NCBI GenBank assembly: GCA_028281165.1
Contig: JANQKI010000166.1
Coordinates: forward strand, 1-64,000
Reading direction: 5' to 3'
Length of the DNA stretch: 64,000 bases
DNA from: Opitutaceae bacterium
GTDB lineage: Bacteria > Verrucomicrobiota > Verrucomicrobiia > Opitutales > Opitutaceae
Positions 45,615 to 53,925 of the stretch are shown one piece after another. Under the pieces are notes generated by a model. The model had not been told where the DNA came from and searched no databases. It saw only the letters and a list, made by a program, of their open reading frames with translations. The translations under genes were made by a program, and so were the position numbers. Within the stretch, counting starts at the first letter, position 1. The number at the start of each line of letters is the position of its first letter.

Positions 45615-45645
45615 GAAATCTTGAAAATTCATTTACGATTAACCC

Positions 45646-46548
45646 TTGAATACGATAAATTACTCTTTCCCAGATCCCGATAAACTTACCCAAACCCACT
45701 TAATTGGTTCTGATACTACTCGAAAAGTCGTCGAATATTTCGATTTCCCTTTCATGCTTGAAAAACACGGGATCGTTTCTGCCGGACATACTCTTGCTCG
45801 AAAGGGGAATTTCTTTGTCAGAATCAAACCGCTGTTTAGTCAGATTCTCGTCTGCGTCTCCGGGGAGGGAATCATTCTTCTCGATGGGCGCTGGCATCCT
45901 TGCCGCCCGGGTACTGCCTATATTACTCCAGCTCATGCGAAACATGCCTATTTCGCAGCGCCCGGCAAAAGTTGGGAATTTTCATGGATCATCTATCAGG
46001 ATACTGGACCGGAAAATTTCGCCGAAGCCTTCTCCAAAGAGCAGCCCTACCAAAAGCAGGTTGAGCCGGAGCTGCTTTCGTTTCCCTTGCAGGGTCTTTA
46101 TGAGGAAGCCGTTCACTGGCAAGACGAAATTGTCATGAATTCATGGATACATCTGGCTAATACTTATGTGCGCAGAGCATTGGTCGGCGATCAGATCGAT
46201 CCGCGTTTGCGACGTCTCTGGATGCTTGTCGAAAACGAGTTGGCTCAACCTTGGAATTGCTCCGCAATGTCTCGTATAGCCAATATAAGCGAAGAGCACT
46301 TGAGGCGCCTCTGCTGGCAGGCCTACTCGAAAAGTCCTATGCAGCGTCTCAAATGGTTGCGAATCAGGTATGCCTCGGAACTGCTGCTGTATTCGAATTA
46401 TAGCATCGAAAAAATTGCTGAAGAAGTTGGATACAATGATGCTGCCTCCTTAACGCGAGCCTTCAAGAAATCGCACGGAGTGTCGCCTGCTAAATACCGT
46501 CGAAACATTCGGACCCAGTCGTTCGAAAAAGCGGCTCTAGCGCCATAA
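45646..46548 (+). CDS. AraC-family transcriptional regulator
   Basis: A 300-residue AraC protein with a cupin-like sensor (FFVRIKPLFSQILVCVSGEG, YITPAHAKHAYFA) and a C-terminal double helix-turn-helix (WNCSAMSRIANISEEHLRR and KIAEEVGYNDAASLTRAFKK). The start shown is TTG at 45646, the only one that preserves the full sensor; no Shine-Dalgarno sequence is visible. It is related in layout to the AraC gene at 32165 but clearly diverged. The repeated element in its upstream region is the best candidate binding site, which would place the two tandem TonB receptors under its control. Confidence 0.9.
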   Translation: MNTINYSFPDPDKLTQTHLIGSDTTRKVVEYFDFPFMLEKHGIVSAGHTLARKGNFFVRIKPLFSQILVCVSGEGIILLDGRWHPCRPGTAYITPAHAKHAYFAAPGKSWEFSWIIYQDTGPENFAEAFSKEQPYQKQVEPELLSFPLQGLYEEAVHWQDEIVMNSWIHLANTYVRRALVGDQIDPRLRRLWMLVENELAQPWNCSAMSRIANISEEHLRRLCWQAYSKSPMQRLKWLRIRYASELLLYSNYSIEKIAEEVGYNDAASLTRAFKKSHGVSPAKYRRNIRTQSFEKAALAP

Positions 46549-46731
46549 GATGATATCATGGAAACGAAAAGATGACACTCATGCTTCCATTCCTCATTCT
46601 TGGCGCCTTCACCTATCGATACCTCAATAAGCCCTTCAGCAGTTAACACCTGGCCCCGCGCGAAAACGGCGAATAACTGGATTCCTGTCGTTTCGCTATT
46701 AACGTAATTGGCCCATTCTCACGTCTACTGA

Positions 46732-49185
46732 TTGTTAACCAGCAAGCCCGTGACAATCTCTTCCATATCCCTTGTTTTCCTGCTTCGACGCCCAACCGGT
46801 GTCGCCGTCGCGTCTCTCCTTCTCTCACAATTCGTAATTCCTAATTCATCATTCTCGTCTGCGTACGCAGATGAGCGGCCGCCCGCGGTGAGCCAGCTTG
46901 GCCTGAGTTTATCGAATGGGTTGAAGCCGAACGTCGTCATGATCATCCTCGACGACATGAACGGCTACGGCACGCTCGATCACTATCCGGCCATCAAGAC
47001 GCCCTACCTCGACCGTTTCCGAGACCAGTCTCTCAATTTTATCACCGCCGCCTGCAACACCCCCGTCTGCGGTCCCTCTCGCGCTTCCTTCTTCAGCGGG
47101 CTCGCGCCGCATACTACCGGCGCCTATTACAATCGCTGCACGCCCTTTATGCGATCGGAGTTGCTCCAGCAAGTGGAAACCATTCCGGAATGGTTTAAGC
47201 GAAATGGATACACCACCTGGGGTGGCGGAAAGATCTTCCACGGTCCGCTCCAAGAAGGTCGCGAAGCCGCCATGTTCGACAACGAAGAGGTCAAGCACGG
47301 CGGATTCGGCCCCTTCCCTGAAGAAGAATATTGGATCAACGGTTCGAGATTCGCTGGTATCCAGCCCTGGACGGGTCCCGACACGGATTTCCCGGATGTC
47401 ATCAACGCCAACGATGCCATCGAATTTCTCAAGCAAGACCACGACAAGCCCTTCTTCATGGTCTACGGCCTGTGGCGTCCCCATTCTCCTTATACAGCTC
47501 CCAAACGTTTCTTCGACCAATACGAAATAGAGGACATGCCTATCCCCGAAGGCATGAAGTCCAACGATCTAGACGACATTACCGACATGGGCGAAGCCCT
47601 TTTGAGCCATCTCCCGAGTCACCGCAAGATGGGCGTTCCGCTCGAGACTGCCGTCAAAACCTACCTCCGTGCCTATTGCGCCAATACAACTTTCGCTGAC
47701 TGGAACGTCGGTCGCGTCATCGAAGCTCTAGACGCCGGTCCCTATGGCGATAATACACTCGTCATCATCTTTTCCGATAACGGCTTTCACACCGGCGAAA
47801 AAGACCACTGGGGTAAAGCCACCCTCTGGGAGGCCGCCGATTATGTGCCGCTCATGATTCGATCCCCCGAAGGTCACTTTGCTACTTGCAAGCAAACCGT
47901 CACTCTCCTCGATCTGTATCCAACTCTTGCTGACTACTGTAGCATCGCTCCACCCGAGCACACCCTCGATGGCGATAGCTTCGCTGCTGTCATCAAAGAT
48001 CCCACGACAAACTGGGACCGCCCTAGCTTCACTTCCTACGGTCCTCGGTATTCATCCGTTCGTGACGAACGCTGGCGCTATCTTCACTATCCCGACGGCT
48101 CCGAAGAGCTCTACGATCTAGACGCCGATCCCTGGGAATTCCAGAATCTCGCTGCCTACGCCAAATACACCAGTGTCAAGCAGCGTCTCTCGAGCTACAT
48201 TCCCAAGTCCTGGGCCGCCTCCCTAGGCGGAGGCTTTGAAGTGTCTCAGGACCCCAAGCCAGCTCAACTGTCTTCCAAGAATCCTTCCTCGAACACGTCA
48301 TCAGAATTTCACTACCTGTATGTATGCTTCAAGCCTCCCGGAAGAGAAGGAGTTTGGTTCGCTCACAGCGAAGATGGCTACAACTGGAAGGCGCTCAACA
48401 GCGGCAATGCGTGGATACTTCCCCGCGAGGGTGGCGAAACGATGCGCGATCCCTTCATCGCTCGCGGACCTGACGGCGTATTCCACATGGTGTATACGAC
48501 AGGAAACTACAAGATCGGTCACATTGCATCTCCCGACCTCGTAAACTGGGAGGAACGCAATCATATTCCCTTATTCGAAGGAACGCCTGGGGTCCTGAAT
48601 TGCTGGGCGCCCGAGATTTATTACCATTCGAACCGGGAGGAATGGCTGATCATTTGGTCATCCACCATCGAAGGTCGCTTCCCCGAAACCGAGGGTCAGG
48701 TTAAGAACGACAAGAATCATCGCATTTACGGAGCCTGGACAAAAGACTTCGTTACGGCGAGAGAGCCCTTCCTTTTTTTCGACCCAGGTTACCCAATCAT
48801 CGATGCATCTCTGTATCCAGATCCTCAAAACAATCGTGTTTTCATGATCTTCAAAGACGAACGCGATTTCCCCACGAGAAAACTTCTCAAAGCGGCTATC
48901 GGACCCACCTTGACGGGTCCCTGGACAGAGATCTCCGAACCTTTCACCAAGAGCTGGGCGGAAGGTCCCTCTATCGTATCAGTCGATGATTCCTACCTCA
49001 TCTTCTACGATCAATACAACCGACCACAACACATGAGGGTCGCCCAAACCAAGGACTTCAAATCGTTCACAGACATTACGGATCAAGCGACTTTCCCCGA
49101 AGTATCCAAACACGGCGGATTCATCCCCATTACCACCCAAGAAGCCAACCGCCTCCTCTCCTATCAGAAAGGCTCCCAAAACTAA
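46732..49185 (+). CDS. Bifunctional secreted S1 sulfatase - GH43-like glycosidase
   Basis: An 817-residue two-domain enzyme. After a repeat-derived signal region ending SSAYADE comes an iduronate-2-sulfatase-like S1 domain (about 65-505): LDDMNGYGTLDHYPAIKTP, formylglycine motif C113-G-P-S-R117, GGGKIFHGP and FSDNGFHTGEKDHWGKATLWE. A linker leads to a five-bladed GH43-like domain (about 520-810) with candidate base Asp573 (MRDPF), pKa-modulating Asp691 (IDASLY) and acid Glu744 (AEGPSI). Their spacing fits GH43. One polypeptide could therefore remove a sulfate and then cleave the exposed glycoside. TTG at 46732 is a weak start; GTG at 46750 is an alternative. Confidence 0.9.
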   Translation: MLTSKPVTISSISLVFLLRRPTGVAVASLLLSQFVIPNSSFSSAYADERPPAVSQLGLSLSNGLKPNVVMIILDDMNGYGTLDHYPAIKTPYLDRFRDQSLNFITAACNTPVCGPSRASFFSGLAPHTTGAYYNRCTPFMRSELLQQVETIPEWFKRNGYTTWGGGKIFHGPLQEGREAAMFDNEEVKHGGFGPFPEEEYWINGSRFAGIQPWTGPDTDFPDVINANDAIEFLKQDHDKPFFMVYGLWRPHSPYTAPKRFFDQYEIEDMPIPEGMKSNDLDDITDMGEALLSHLPSHRKMGVPLETAVKTYLRAYCANTTFADWNVGRVIEALDAGPYGDNTLVIIFSDNGFHTGEKDHWGKATLWEAADYVPLMIRSPEGHFATCKQTVTLLDLYPTLADYCSIAPPEHTLDGDSFAAVIKDPTTNWDRPSFTSYGPRYSSVRDERWRYLHYPDGSEELYDLDADPWEFQNLAAYAKYTSVKQRLSSYIPKSWAASLGGGFEVSQDPKPAQLSSKNPSSNTSSEFHYLYVCFKPPGREGVWFAHSEDGYNWKALNSGNAWILPREGGETMRDPFIARGPDGVFHMVYTTGNYKIGHIASPDLVNWEERNHIPLFEGTPGVLNCWAPEIYYHSNREEWLIIWSSTIEGRFPETEGQVKNDKNHRIYGAWTKDFVTAREPFLFFDPGYPIIDASLYPDPQNNRVFMIFKDERDFPTRKLLKAAIGPTLTGPWTEISEPFTKSWAEGPSIVSVDDSYLIFYDQYNRPQHMRVAQTKDFKSFTDITDQATFPEVSKHGGFIPITTQEANRLLSYQKGSQN
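46827..46874 (+). repeat. Heptad array plus hairpin in signal-peptide coding region
   Basis: Four heptanucleotides ACAATTC, GTAATTC, CTAATTC, ATCATTC (46827-46854) are followed at once by TCGTCTGC-GTAC-GCAGATGA (46855-46874; seven of eight stem pairs). The hairpin is in frame and encodes S-S-A-Y-A-D-E, the predicted cleavage site. Confidence 0.75.
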
Positions 49186-49212
49186 ACACTCCCCCATCCG
49201 ACATCCGTCCAA

Positions 49213-50763
49213 ATGAAAGCAATACCCGTACTACTATTTGTTCCGCTTTGCTTCGCGAAGCCGGGTTATGTCCTCGTCCTGCTCCTCGGCACACTATCTC
49301 TAGCTCACCATTCACTATTCTCATCTGCTTCCGCAGATGAACTCCCCGTCAAGATTCTATTTCCAGGAAACTGGGCTGACCCAACTGTTACGAAAGTAGG
49401 GGATACTTACTACCTGACTTCCAACAACGATCACTACACGCCGTCGATTATGGTATTTAAGTCCAAGGATCTTAAACATTGGGAGCCCACGGTTTATACC
49501 AGTCCCAACCAACCTCAAGGTCCCGCCACCGACATAATCAATCACAACGAAAGGCTCTTCATCTATGGCGGCGGTGGAAGAAGGGTGTGGGCTCAGTATT
49601 CGGATGCTCCCTACACGGAATGGTCTGAGCGCATCCGCATCTCGCCAGACGTTCCCCTCCTGATTGATGCCGGACACGTCGTGGGCCGGGACGGCAAGCG
49701 ATATCTCTATGTCGCCAAGGGCGAAATGGTCGAATTAAGCGACGACGGCTTGAGAGTTACGACTCATCCCAAACGTCTCTACCAAGGTTGGGAAATTCCC
49801 GAAGACCTGGCCGTCGAATGCGAGTGCTTGGAAAGCCCGAAATTTTTCTGGCGAGGCGACTACGTCTATCTCGTTAGCGCGGCTGGCGGCACCGTCGGTC
49901 CATCGACCAGTCACATGGCTATCGTAGCCCGAGCGAAGCATCCTGAAGGCCCCTGGGAAAACGCTCCCAACAATCCTGTGATCTGGACGCCTAGCTCGGA
50001 AGAGCCCTATTGGTCAAAGGGTCACGCCACTTTCATCGAAGGACCTGAGGGCGACTGGTTCGCGATCTATCACGGTTATGTTAGAAACCAACGTTCTTGG
50101 GGGCGAGCTACCCTGATCTCTCCACTTAAGTGGACAGACGATGATTGGCCGATGGTAGCGGATGAATGGCCTGAGGATTGGAAGGACGCTCGGGTAGGCT
50201 TCGAATGGCCGATGAGTGACGAATTTGATGGCCAGGAACTCGGTATCCAGTGGCAAGCCTACGAGACTTTCGATAGGGATCGGTATTCATTCAGCAATGA
50301 CGCTCTAACGGTAAAAGCCATCGGCACGGCTCCCGGCGAATCCAATCCCATCACCCTCAACCCGAAGCATCTTTCCTACGAAGTCGAAACCGAGCTATCC
50401 CTCGATGCAAACGTCGAAGCAGGCGTAATCTTTTTCTACAACAAGATCGCGTGGATAACCTTCGGAGTGAAAGACGGTCAGCTTGTTTACACTTTTCGTA
50501 GAGGAAACGGTTACCCAAGGAGAGAGATCGACCTTCCAGATGCCAGCGCCAAGGTTCGCGTCAAGGCCATAAACATGAACCAAGATGTCATCTTCTACTA
50601 TGCCATCGACGAAGGTGATTGGAAAAAATTCGAGCGCTCCAACGACATACAAGGCTTTCAGCACAACGTCTTTGGATCCTTCAGCTCAGTCCGCCCCGGT
50701 ATCTACGCCGTCGGCGATGGAGATGCCCGATTTGAATACTTCCGCTACAGCCAATCCGATTGA
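49213..50763 (+). CDS. Secreted GH43-like glycosidase with C-terminal lectin-like domain
   Basis: A 516-residue protein with an unusually long, two-part hydrophobic leader (about 1-40) ending SSASADE. The catalytic five-bladed propeller has the GH43 triad pattern: Asp56 (NWADPTV), Asp152 (LLIDAGH) and Glu207 (ECLESPKFF). The C-terminal part (about 340-516) begins MSDEFDG and looks like a concanavalin-A-like DUF1349 jelly roll, a common partner of GH43 beta-xylosidase/arabinosidase-type enzymes. It probably cleaves a pentose- or galactose-type side chain outside the cytoplasm. It follows the sulfatase-GH43 fusion by 27 bases and precedes the next sulfatase by 25, consistent with one operon. 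Confidence 0.9.
   Translation: MKAIPVLLFVPLCFAKPGYVLVLLLGTLSLAHHSLFSSASADELPVKILFPGNWADPTVTKVGDTYYLTSNNDHYTPSIMVFKSKDLKHWEPTVYTSPNQPQGPATDIINHNERLFIYGGGGRRVWAQYSDAPYTEWSERIRISPDVPLLIDAGHVVGRDGKRYLYVAKGEMVELSDDGLRVTTHPKRLYQGWEIPEDLAVECECLESPKFFWRGDYVYLVSAAGGTVGPSTSHMAIVARAKHPEGPWENAPNNPVIWTPSSEEPYWSKGHATFIEGPEGDWFAIYHGYVRNQRSWGRATLISPLKWTDDDWPMVADEWPEDWKDARVGFEWPMSDEFDGQELGIQWQAYETFDRDRYSFSNDALTVKAIGTAPGESNPITLNPKHLSYEVETELSLDANVEAGVIFFYNKIAWITFGVKDGQLVYTFRRGNGYPRREIDLPDASAKVRVKAINMNQDVIFYYAIDEGDWKKFERSNDIQGFQHNVFGSFSSVRPGIYAVGDGDARFEYFRYSQSD
49293..49340 (+). repeat. Heptad array plus hairpin in signal-peptide coding region
   Basis: ACTATCT, CTAGCTC, ACCATTC, ACTATTC (49293-49320) abut TCATCTGC-TTCC-GCAGATGA (49321-49340), a perfect 8-bp stem that encodes S-S-A-S-A-D-E in frame. 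A separate self-complementary GCTTCGCGAAGC (49250-49261) lies earlier in the same leader. Confidence 0.75.
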
Positions 50764-50788
50764 GCAAGCTGACCGAGATCCTTACGTC

Positions 50789-52147
50789 ATGAGATTCTTA
50801 CTACTTACCCTTTTACTATTTTCCATTCACCATTTACTATTCTCGGCTGATCGGAACGATCAGCCGAACGTCCTCATGATCATCGTCGATGATCTCAATC
50901 AGTACGTCGGCTACCTCAATCACTACCCCAACGCCAAGACGCCGCACATCGACGCCCTCGCCGAACGCGGTCTCGCTTTTACGCGGGCCTACTGCGCCTC
51001 CCCGCAATGTAATCCCTCTAGGACAGCTGCCTTCTCAGGTCAGCGTCCCTCGACAACCGGCGTCTATGCCAACGGAAGTCGTCATGAAAATGTACTTACA
51101 AAGGATCAGATGCTGACGACCGTCTTCCACAAGGCCGGCTACTATATGGCAGGCGCGGGTAAAATCCATCGCGACGTCGAAGCCGACTTCGGCCACCTCG
51201 ACGCCTACCAGCCCAAGAAATCCGCCATCAAGCCCATCATGGAAAACAAGGGCAATCTCGGCCACCACCGCTGGTCGGAGATCACTAACGGCGTCGAAGC
51301 AGCCGAGGACGAGATGACCGTACGCTTCACCATCGAGCAACTCGAGAAAAAGCGCGACGACCCCTTCTTCCTCATCTGCGGCATCTACAAGCCGCACCTC
51401 TCTTGGAATATCCCGCAAAAGTACTTCGACATGCATCCGCCGGAAAGCCTCCAGCTTCCGCCCATCCTCGAAAACGATCTCGATGACGTCCCCTGGGAAA
51501 GCGCCCAAAAGATCATCAACAAGGGCGATAACATCGAAGGAGCGAAACCTGAAGATTTTCGCGAAGCTCTCCGCGCCTACCTCGCCGCCTCGTCCTATGC
51601 GGATGCTTGCGTAGGCCGCGTCATCGATGCCCTCGATAGAAGTCCCTACGCAGATAATACCGTCATCGTTCTGTGGGGAGATCATGGATACCACCTCGGC
51701 GAGAAGAATCAGCTCGCCAAACGCAAACTCTGGGAAGACGCTAACCGCATCCCTTACCTCTGGATCGCTCCCGGCATCACAACCCCCGGCACTACCAGCA
51801 ATCGCCCCGTCGATCTCATGAGCCTGTATCCAACGCTTTGCGACATAGTAGGTATTCCGCTCCCCGGCCACCTTGAAGGCCCAAGCGTCCGACCCCTTCT
51901 CGAGAATCCTCGCGCCGAGTGGGATCGTCCTGCGGTCATGACCTACTTCCAAAACAACCACGCCGTGCGTACCCAAGAGTGGCGCTACATCCGCTATGCC
52001 GACGGGGAAGAAGAACTCTACGATGTCCTCTCCGATCCCTACGAATGGAACAATCTCGCCGCCCGCCCCGAACTTGAGCCCGTTAAAAAGCAACTCGCCC
52101 AGCGCTTTCCCAAAATCAACGCTCCCGATACCAAGCCCAAAGATTGA
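50789..52147 (+). CDS. Secreted iduronate-2-sulfatase-like S1 sulfatase
   Basis: The frame is open from 50585, inside the previous gene, but the ATG at 50789 starts a clean signal peptide (MRFLLLTLLLFSIHHLLFSA). The 452-residue enzyme has VDDLNQYVGYLNHYPNAKTP, formylglycine motif C74-N-P-S-R78 followed by TAAFSG, GAGKIHRDV, LWGDHGYHLGEKNQLAKRKLWE and a YDVLSDPYEWNNLA end. It resembles the sulfatase half of the fusion protein at 46732. This subfamily acts on 2-O-sulfated uronates and other sugar sulfates in many marine loci; specificity cannot be fixed here. It lies in the co-directional enzyme block. Confidence 0.94.
   Translation: MRFLLLTLLLFSIHHLLFSADRNDQPNVLMIIVDDLNQYVGYLNHYPNAKTPHIDALAERGLAFTRAYCASPQCNPSRTAAFSGQRPSTTGVYANGSRHENVLTKDQMLTTVFHKAGYYMAGAGKIHRDVEADFGHLDAYQPKKSAIKPIMENKGNLGHHRWSEITNGVEAAEDEMTVRFTIEQLEKKRDDPFFLICGIYKPHLSWNIPQKYFDMHPPESLQLPPILENDLDDVPWESAQKIINKGDNIEGAKPEDFREALRAYLAASSYADACVGRVIDALDRSPYADNTVIVLWGDHGYHLGEKNQLAKRKLWEDANRIPYLWIAPGITTPGTTSNRPVDLMSLYPTLCDIVGIPLPGHLEGPSVRPLLENPRAEWDRPAVMTYFQNNHAVRTQEWRYIRYADGEEELYDVLSDPYEWNNLAARPELEPVKKQLAQRFPKINAPDTKPKD
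50815..50867 (+). repeat. Heptad array plus hairpin in signal-peptide coding region
   Basis: ACTATTT, TCCATTC, ACCATTT, ACTATTC (50815-50842) abut TCGGCTGATCG-GAA-CGATCAGCCGA (50843-50867), a perfect 11-bp stem, the longest of the set. It encodes S-A-D-R-N-D-Q-P-N at the start of the mature protein. Confidence 0.8.
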
Positions 52148-52177
52148 GTTCGCGCGCCAAGGATTTTATTTATCGTA

Positions 52178-53863
52178 ATGAAAACTAAACTACAACCTTT
52201 TTCGTTCATCACCATCTTGACCGTCATAGCCTTGGCGACGACGGTTCACCATTCACTATATTCGGCCGAAAGGCCGTCTGTAGCGAGCTCGCCCGGCCTG
52301 AGTCAATCGAATGGGTCGAGACCGAATGTAGTTCTCATCATGGCCGACGATATGGGTTACTCCGACATCGGCTGTTATGGTGGAGAGATTCCGACACCTC
52401 ATATCGACCGGCTTGCCGCTAACGGAATTCGGTTTACTCAATTCTACAACACGGCTCGCTGTTCTCAAACACGCGCCTCTCTTCTCACAGGTCTTTATCA
52501 ACATCAGACGGGCATGGGAGTCCTATCTGAAACGCCCCAGGAAGAGATTTATCCCGAGTCTCAAGCCTATGGATACACACGTTCTCTCAATTACAATTGC
52601 GTCACCATCGCAGAGGTTCTTGGCGAAGCAGGCTATCGCGCCTACATAGGAGGGAAATGGCATCTTGGCTACCACGGTCAACACAAGTGGCCCAATCAGC
52701 GTGGTTTTGAAAAATTCTATGGTTCTATCGCCGGGGCCACTAGCTACTTTCGTCCCAGCGGTCTTCGATCTGTATCGCTAAACAATGATATGCTGCCTCC
52801 TCCGACAGATCCGGATTACTACACCACAGACGCCTTTACTGACCACCTCATCAAGTTTATTGAAGAGCAGGAGGACGATGCGCCTTTCTTCGGCTACCTA
52901 GCTTTTACCGCCCCGCACTGGCCGCTTCACGCCCGAGAAGAGGACATTCGGAAATTCGTGGGAAAATACCTCGATGGCTGGGACGCTCTCCGGGCAGAGC
53001 GTTGGCAGCGGCAGTTGGCTATGGGCATCGTAAAGCCCGAATGGGGATTATCCCAGCGCGACGATGGAGCCCGTAGTTGGAACATGCTTACGGATCAGCA
53101 AAAGAAAGAGCTCGATTATCGTATGGCCGTCTATGCTGCTATGGTCCATCGCATGGACTATAATATAGGCAAGCTGCTAGATTTTCTCGAAAGAAAGGGC
53201 GAACTGGAAAACACCCTGATCTTCTTTCTCTCCGACAATGGGGGTTGCGCCGAGCCCTACAAAGATCTTGGTGGGGGCAAATTCGAAAACATAAACGATC
53301 CCAGCAAAGGTGGAGCTGCTAAAGACAACGGCTCATCTTACGGAACAGGCTGGGCCAATGCCTCTAACACCCCTTTCCGCCGCTACAAGGCCCGTCTGCA
53401 TGAAGGCGGTATAGCAACCCCGCTCATTATTCACTGGCCATCAGGAATGGAAGCCCAGCCCGGTTCGTTGACAGATGCTCCCGGATTCGTTGCGGATGTT
53501 ATGCCTACTATTCTTGATGCGACAGGAGCGAAGTATCCGAAAACATATCACAATGGCAGCAAAATCCACCCGCTTCGATCCACAAGCCTGATGCCCGTTA
53601 TCAAGACGGGGACTCGCGAGCAGCCCGCATGGATGCATTGGGAGCACTACGGAGACCGCGCCGCTCGCCACCAGGACTGGAAAGCCCTCTTCAACAAGAA
53701 AACCAAACAATGGGAGCTCTACGACCTCGCCAGCGATCGCACTGAATCCATCAATCTTGCCGAGAAAGAACCTGAGCTGCTCGCCGTGATGATCGAAAAG
53801 TGGGAGACTTGGGCCAACGCTAACCACGTGCTTCCAAAAAATCTATCGACCTCGCGTCACTAG
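52178..53863 (+). CDS. Secreted arylsulfatase-A-like S1 sulfatase with CSQTR motif
   Basis: A 561-residue sulfatase. The signal peptide (about 1-30) ends HSLYSAE. A low-complexity segment (SSPGLSQSNGSRPN) precedes the core MADDMGYSDIGCYGGEIPTP. The expected formylglycine motif reads C95-S-Q-T-R99 followed by ASLLTG, with Gln where Pro or Ala is normal. GGKWHLGYHG, FLSDNGGC and NASNTPFRRYKARLHEGG are otherwise intact. It is a close paralogue of the gene at 55415, which has C-C-P-T-R. The Gln could impair maturation or reflect a different maturase. It is co-directional with the surrounding secreted enzymes. Confidence 0.92.
   Translation: MKTKLQPFSFITILTVIALATTVHHSLYSAERPSVASSPGLSQSNGSRPNVVLIMADDMGYSDIGCYGGEIPTPHIDRLAANGIRFTQFYNTARCSQTRASLLTGLYQHQTGMGVLSETPQEEIYPESQAYGYTRSLNYNCVTIAEVLGEAGYRAYIGGKWHLGYHGQHKWPNQRGFEKFYGSIAGATSYFRPSGLRSVSLNNDMLPPPTDPDYYTTDAFTDHLIKFIEEQEDDAPFFGYLAFTAPHWPLHAREEDIRKFVGKYLDGWDALRAERWQRQLAMGIVKPEWGLSQRDDGARSWNMLTDQQKKELDYRMAVYAAMVHRMDYNIGKLLDFLERKGELENTLIFFLSDNGGCAEPYKDLGGGKFENINDPSKGGAAKDNGSSYGTGWANASNTPFRRYKARLHEGGIATPLIIHWPSGMEAQPGSLTDAPGFVADVMPTILDATGAKYPKTYHNGSKIHPLRSTSLMPVIKTGTREQPAWMHWEHYGDRAARHQDWKALFNKKTKQWELYDLASDRTESINLAEKEPELLAVMIEKWETWANANHVLPKNLSTSRH
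52248..52276 (+). repeat. Partial heptad array plus hairpin in signal-peptide coding region
   Basis: ACCATTC then ACTATATTC (a heptad with two extra bases) run into CGGCC-GAAA-GGCCG (52263-52276), a perfect 5-bp stem with a GAAA tetraloop. It encodes S-A-E-R-P. The array is shorter than in neighbouring genes. Confidence 0.6.
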
Positions 53864-53925
53864 TTACTACGAGTCGTTGTGCAGCTAATGACCCTATTTG
53901 CCTCATAAGGTTGCCCCCATTTGTC

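Larger units (their letters stand above)
45272..45645. promoter_or_regulatory. Divergent intergenic region, TonB receptor B / araC
   Basis: A 374-bp gene-free region carrying both promoters. It contains the conserved element copy B (45444-45490) facing the receptor and an inverted copy (45591-45614) facing the araC gene. A partial direct copy (AATGTGGCCTTTTG at 45569-45582) precedes the latter by about 24 bp, a spacing similar to AraC half-sites. Confidence 0.6.

Noticed and set aside
46827-46854. Heptad repeats read as a possible CRISPR-like array
   Set aside because: Units are only 7 bp without spacers, and they lie within a coding sequence.
50585-50788. 68-codon upstream extension of the sulfatase at 50789
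   Set aside because: It lies inside the end of the GH43 gene and would displace the signal peptide.
51035-52093. 352-codon minus-strand open frame opposite a sulfatase
   Set aside because: It mirrors the high-GC3 plus-strand gene and has no family motif.
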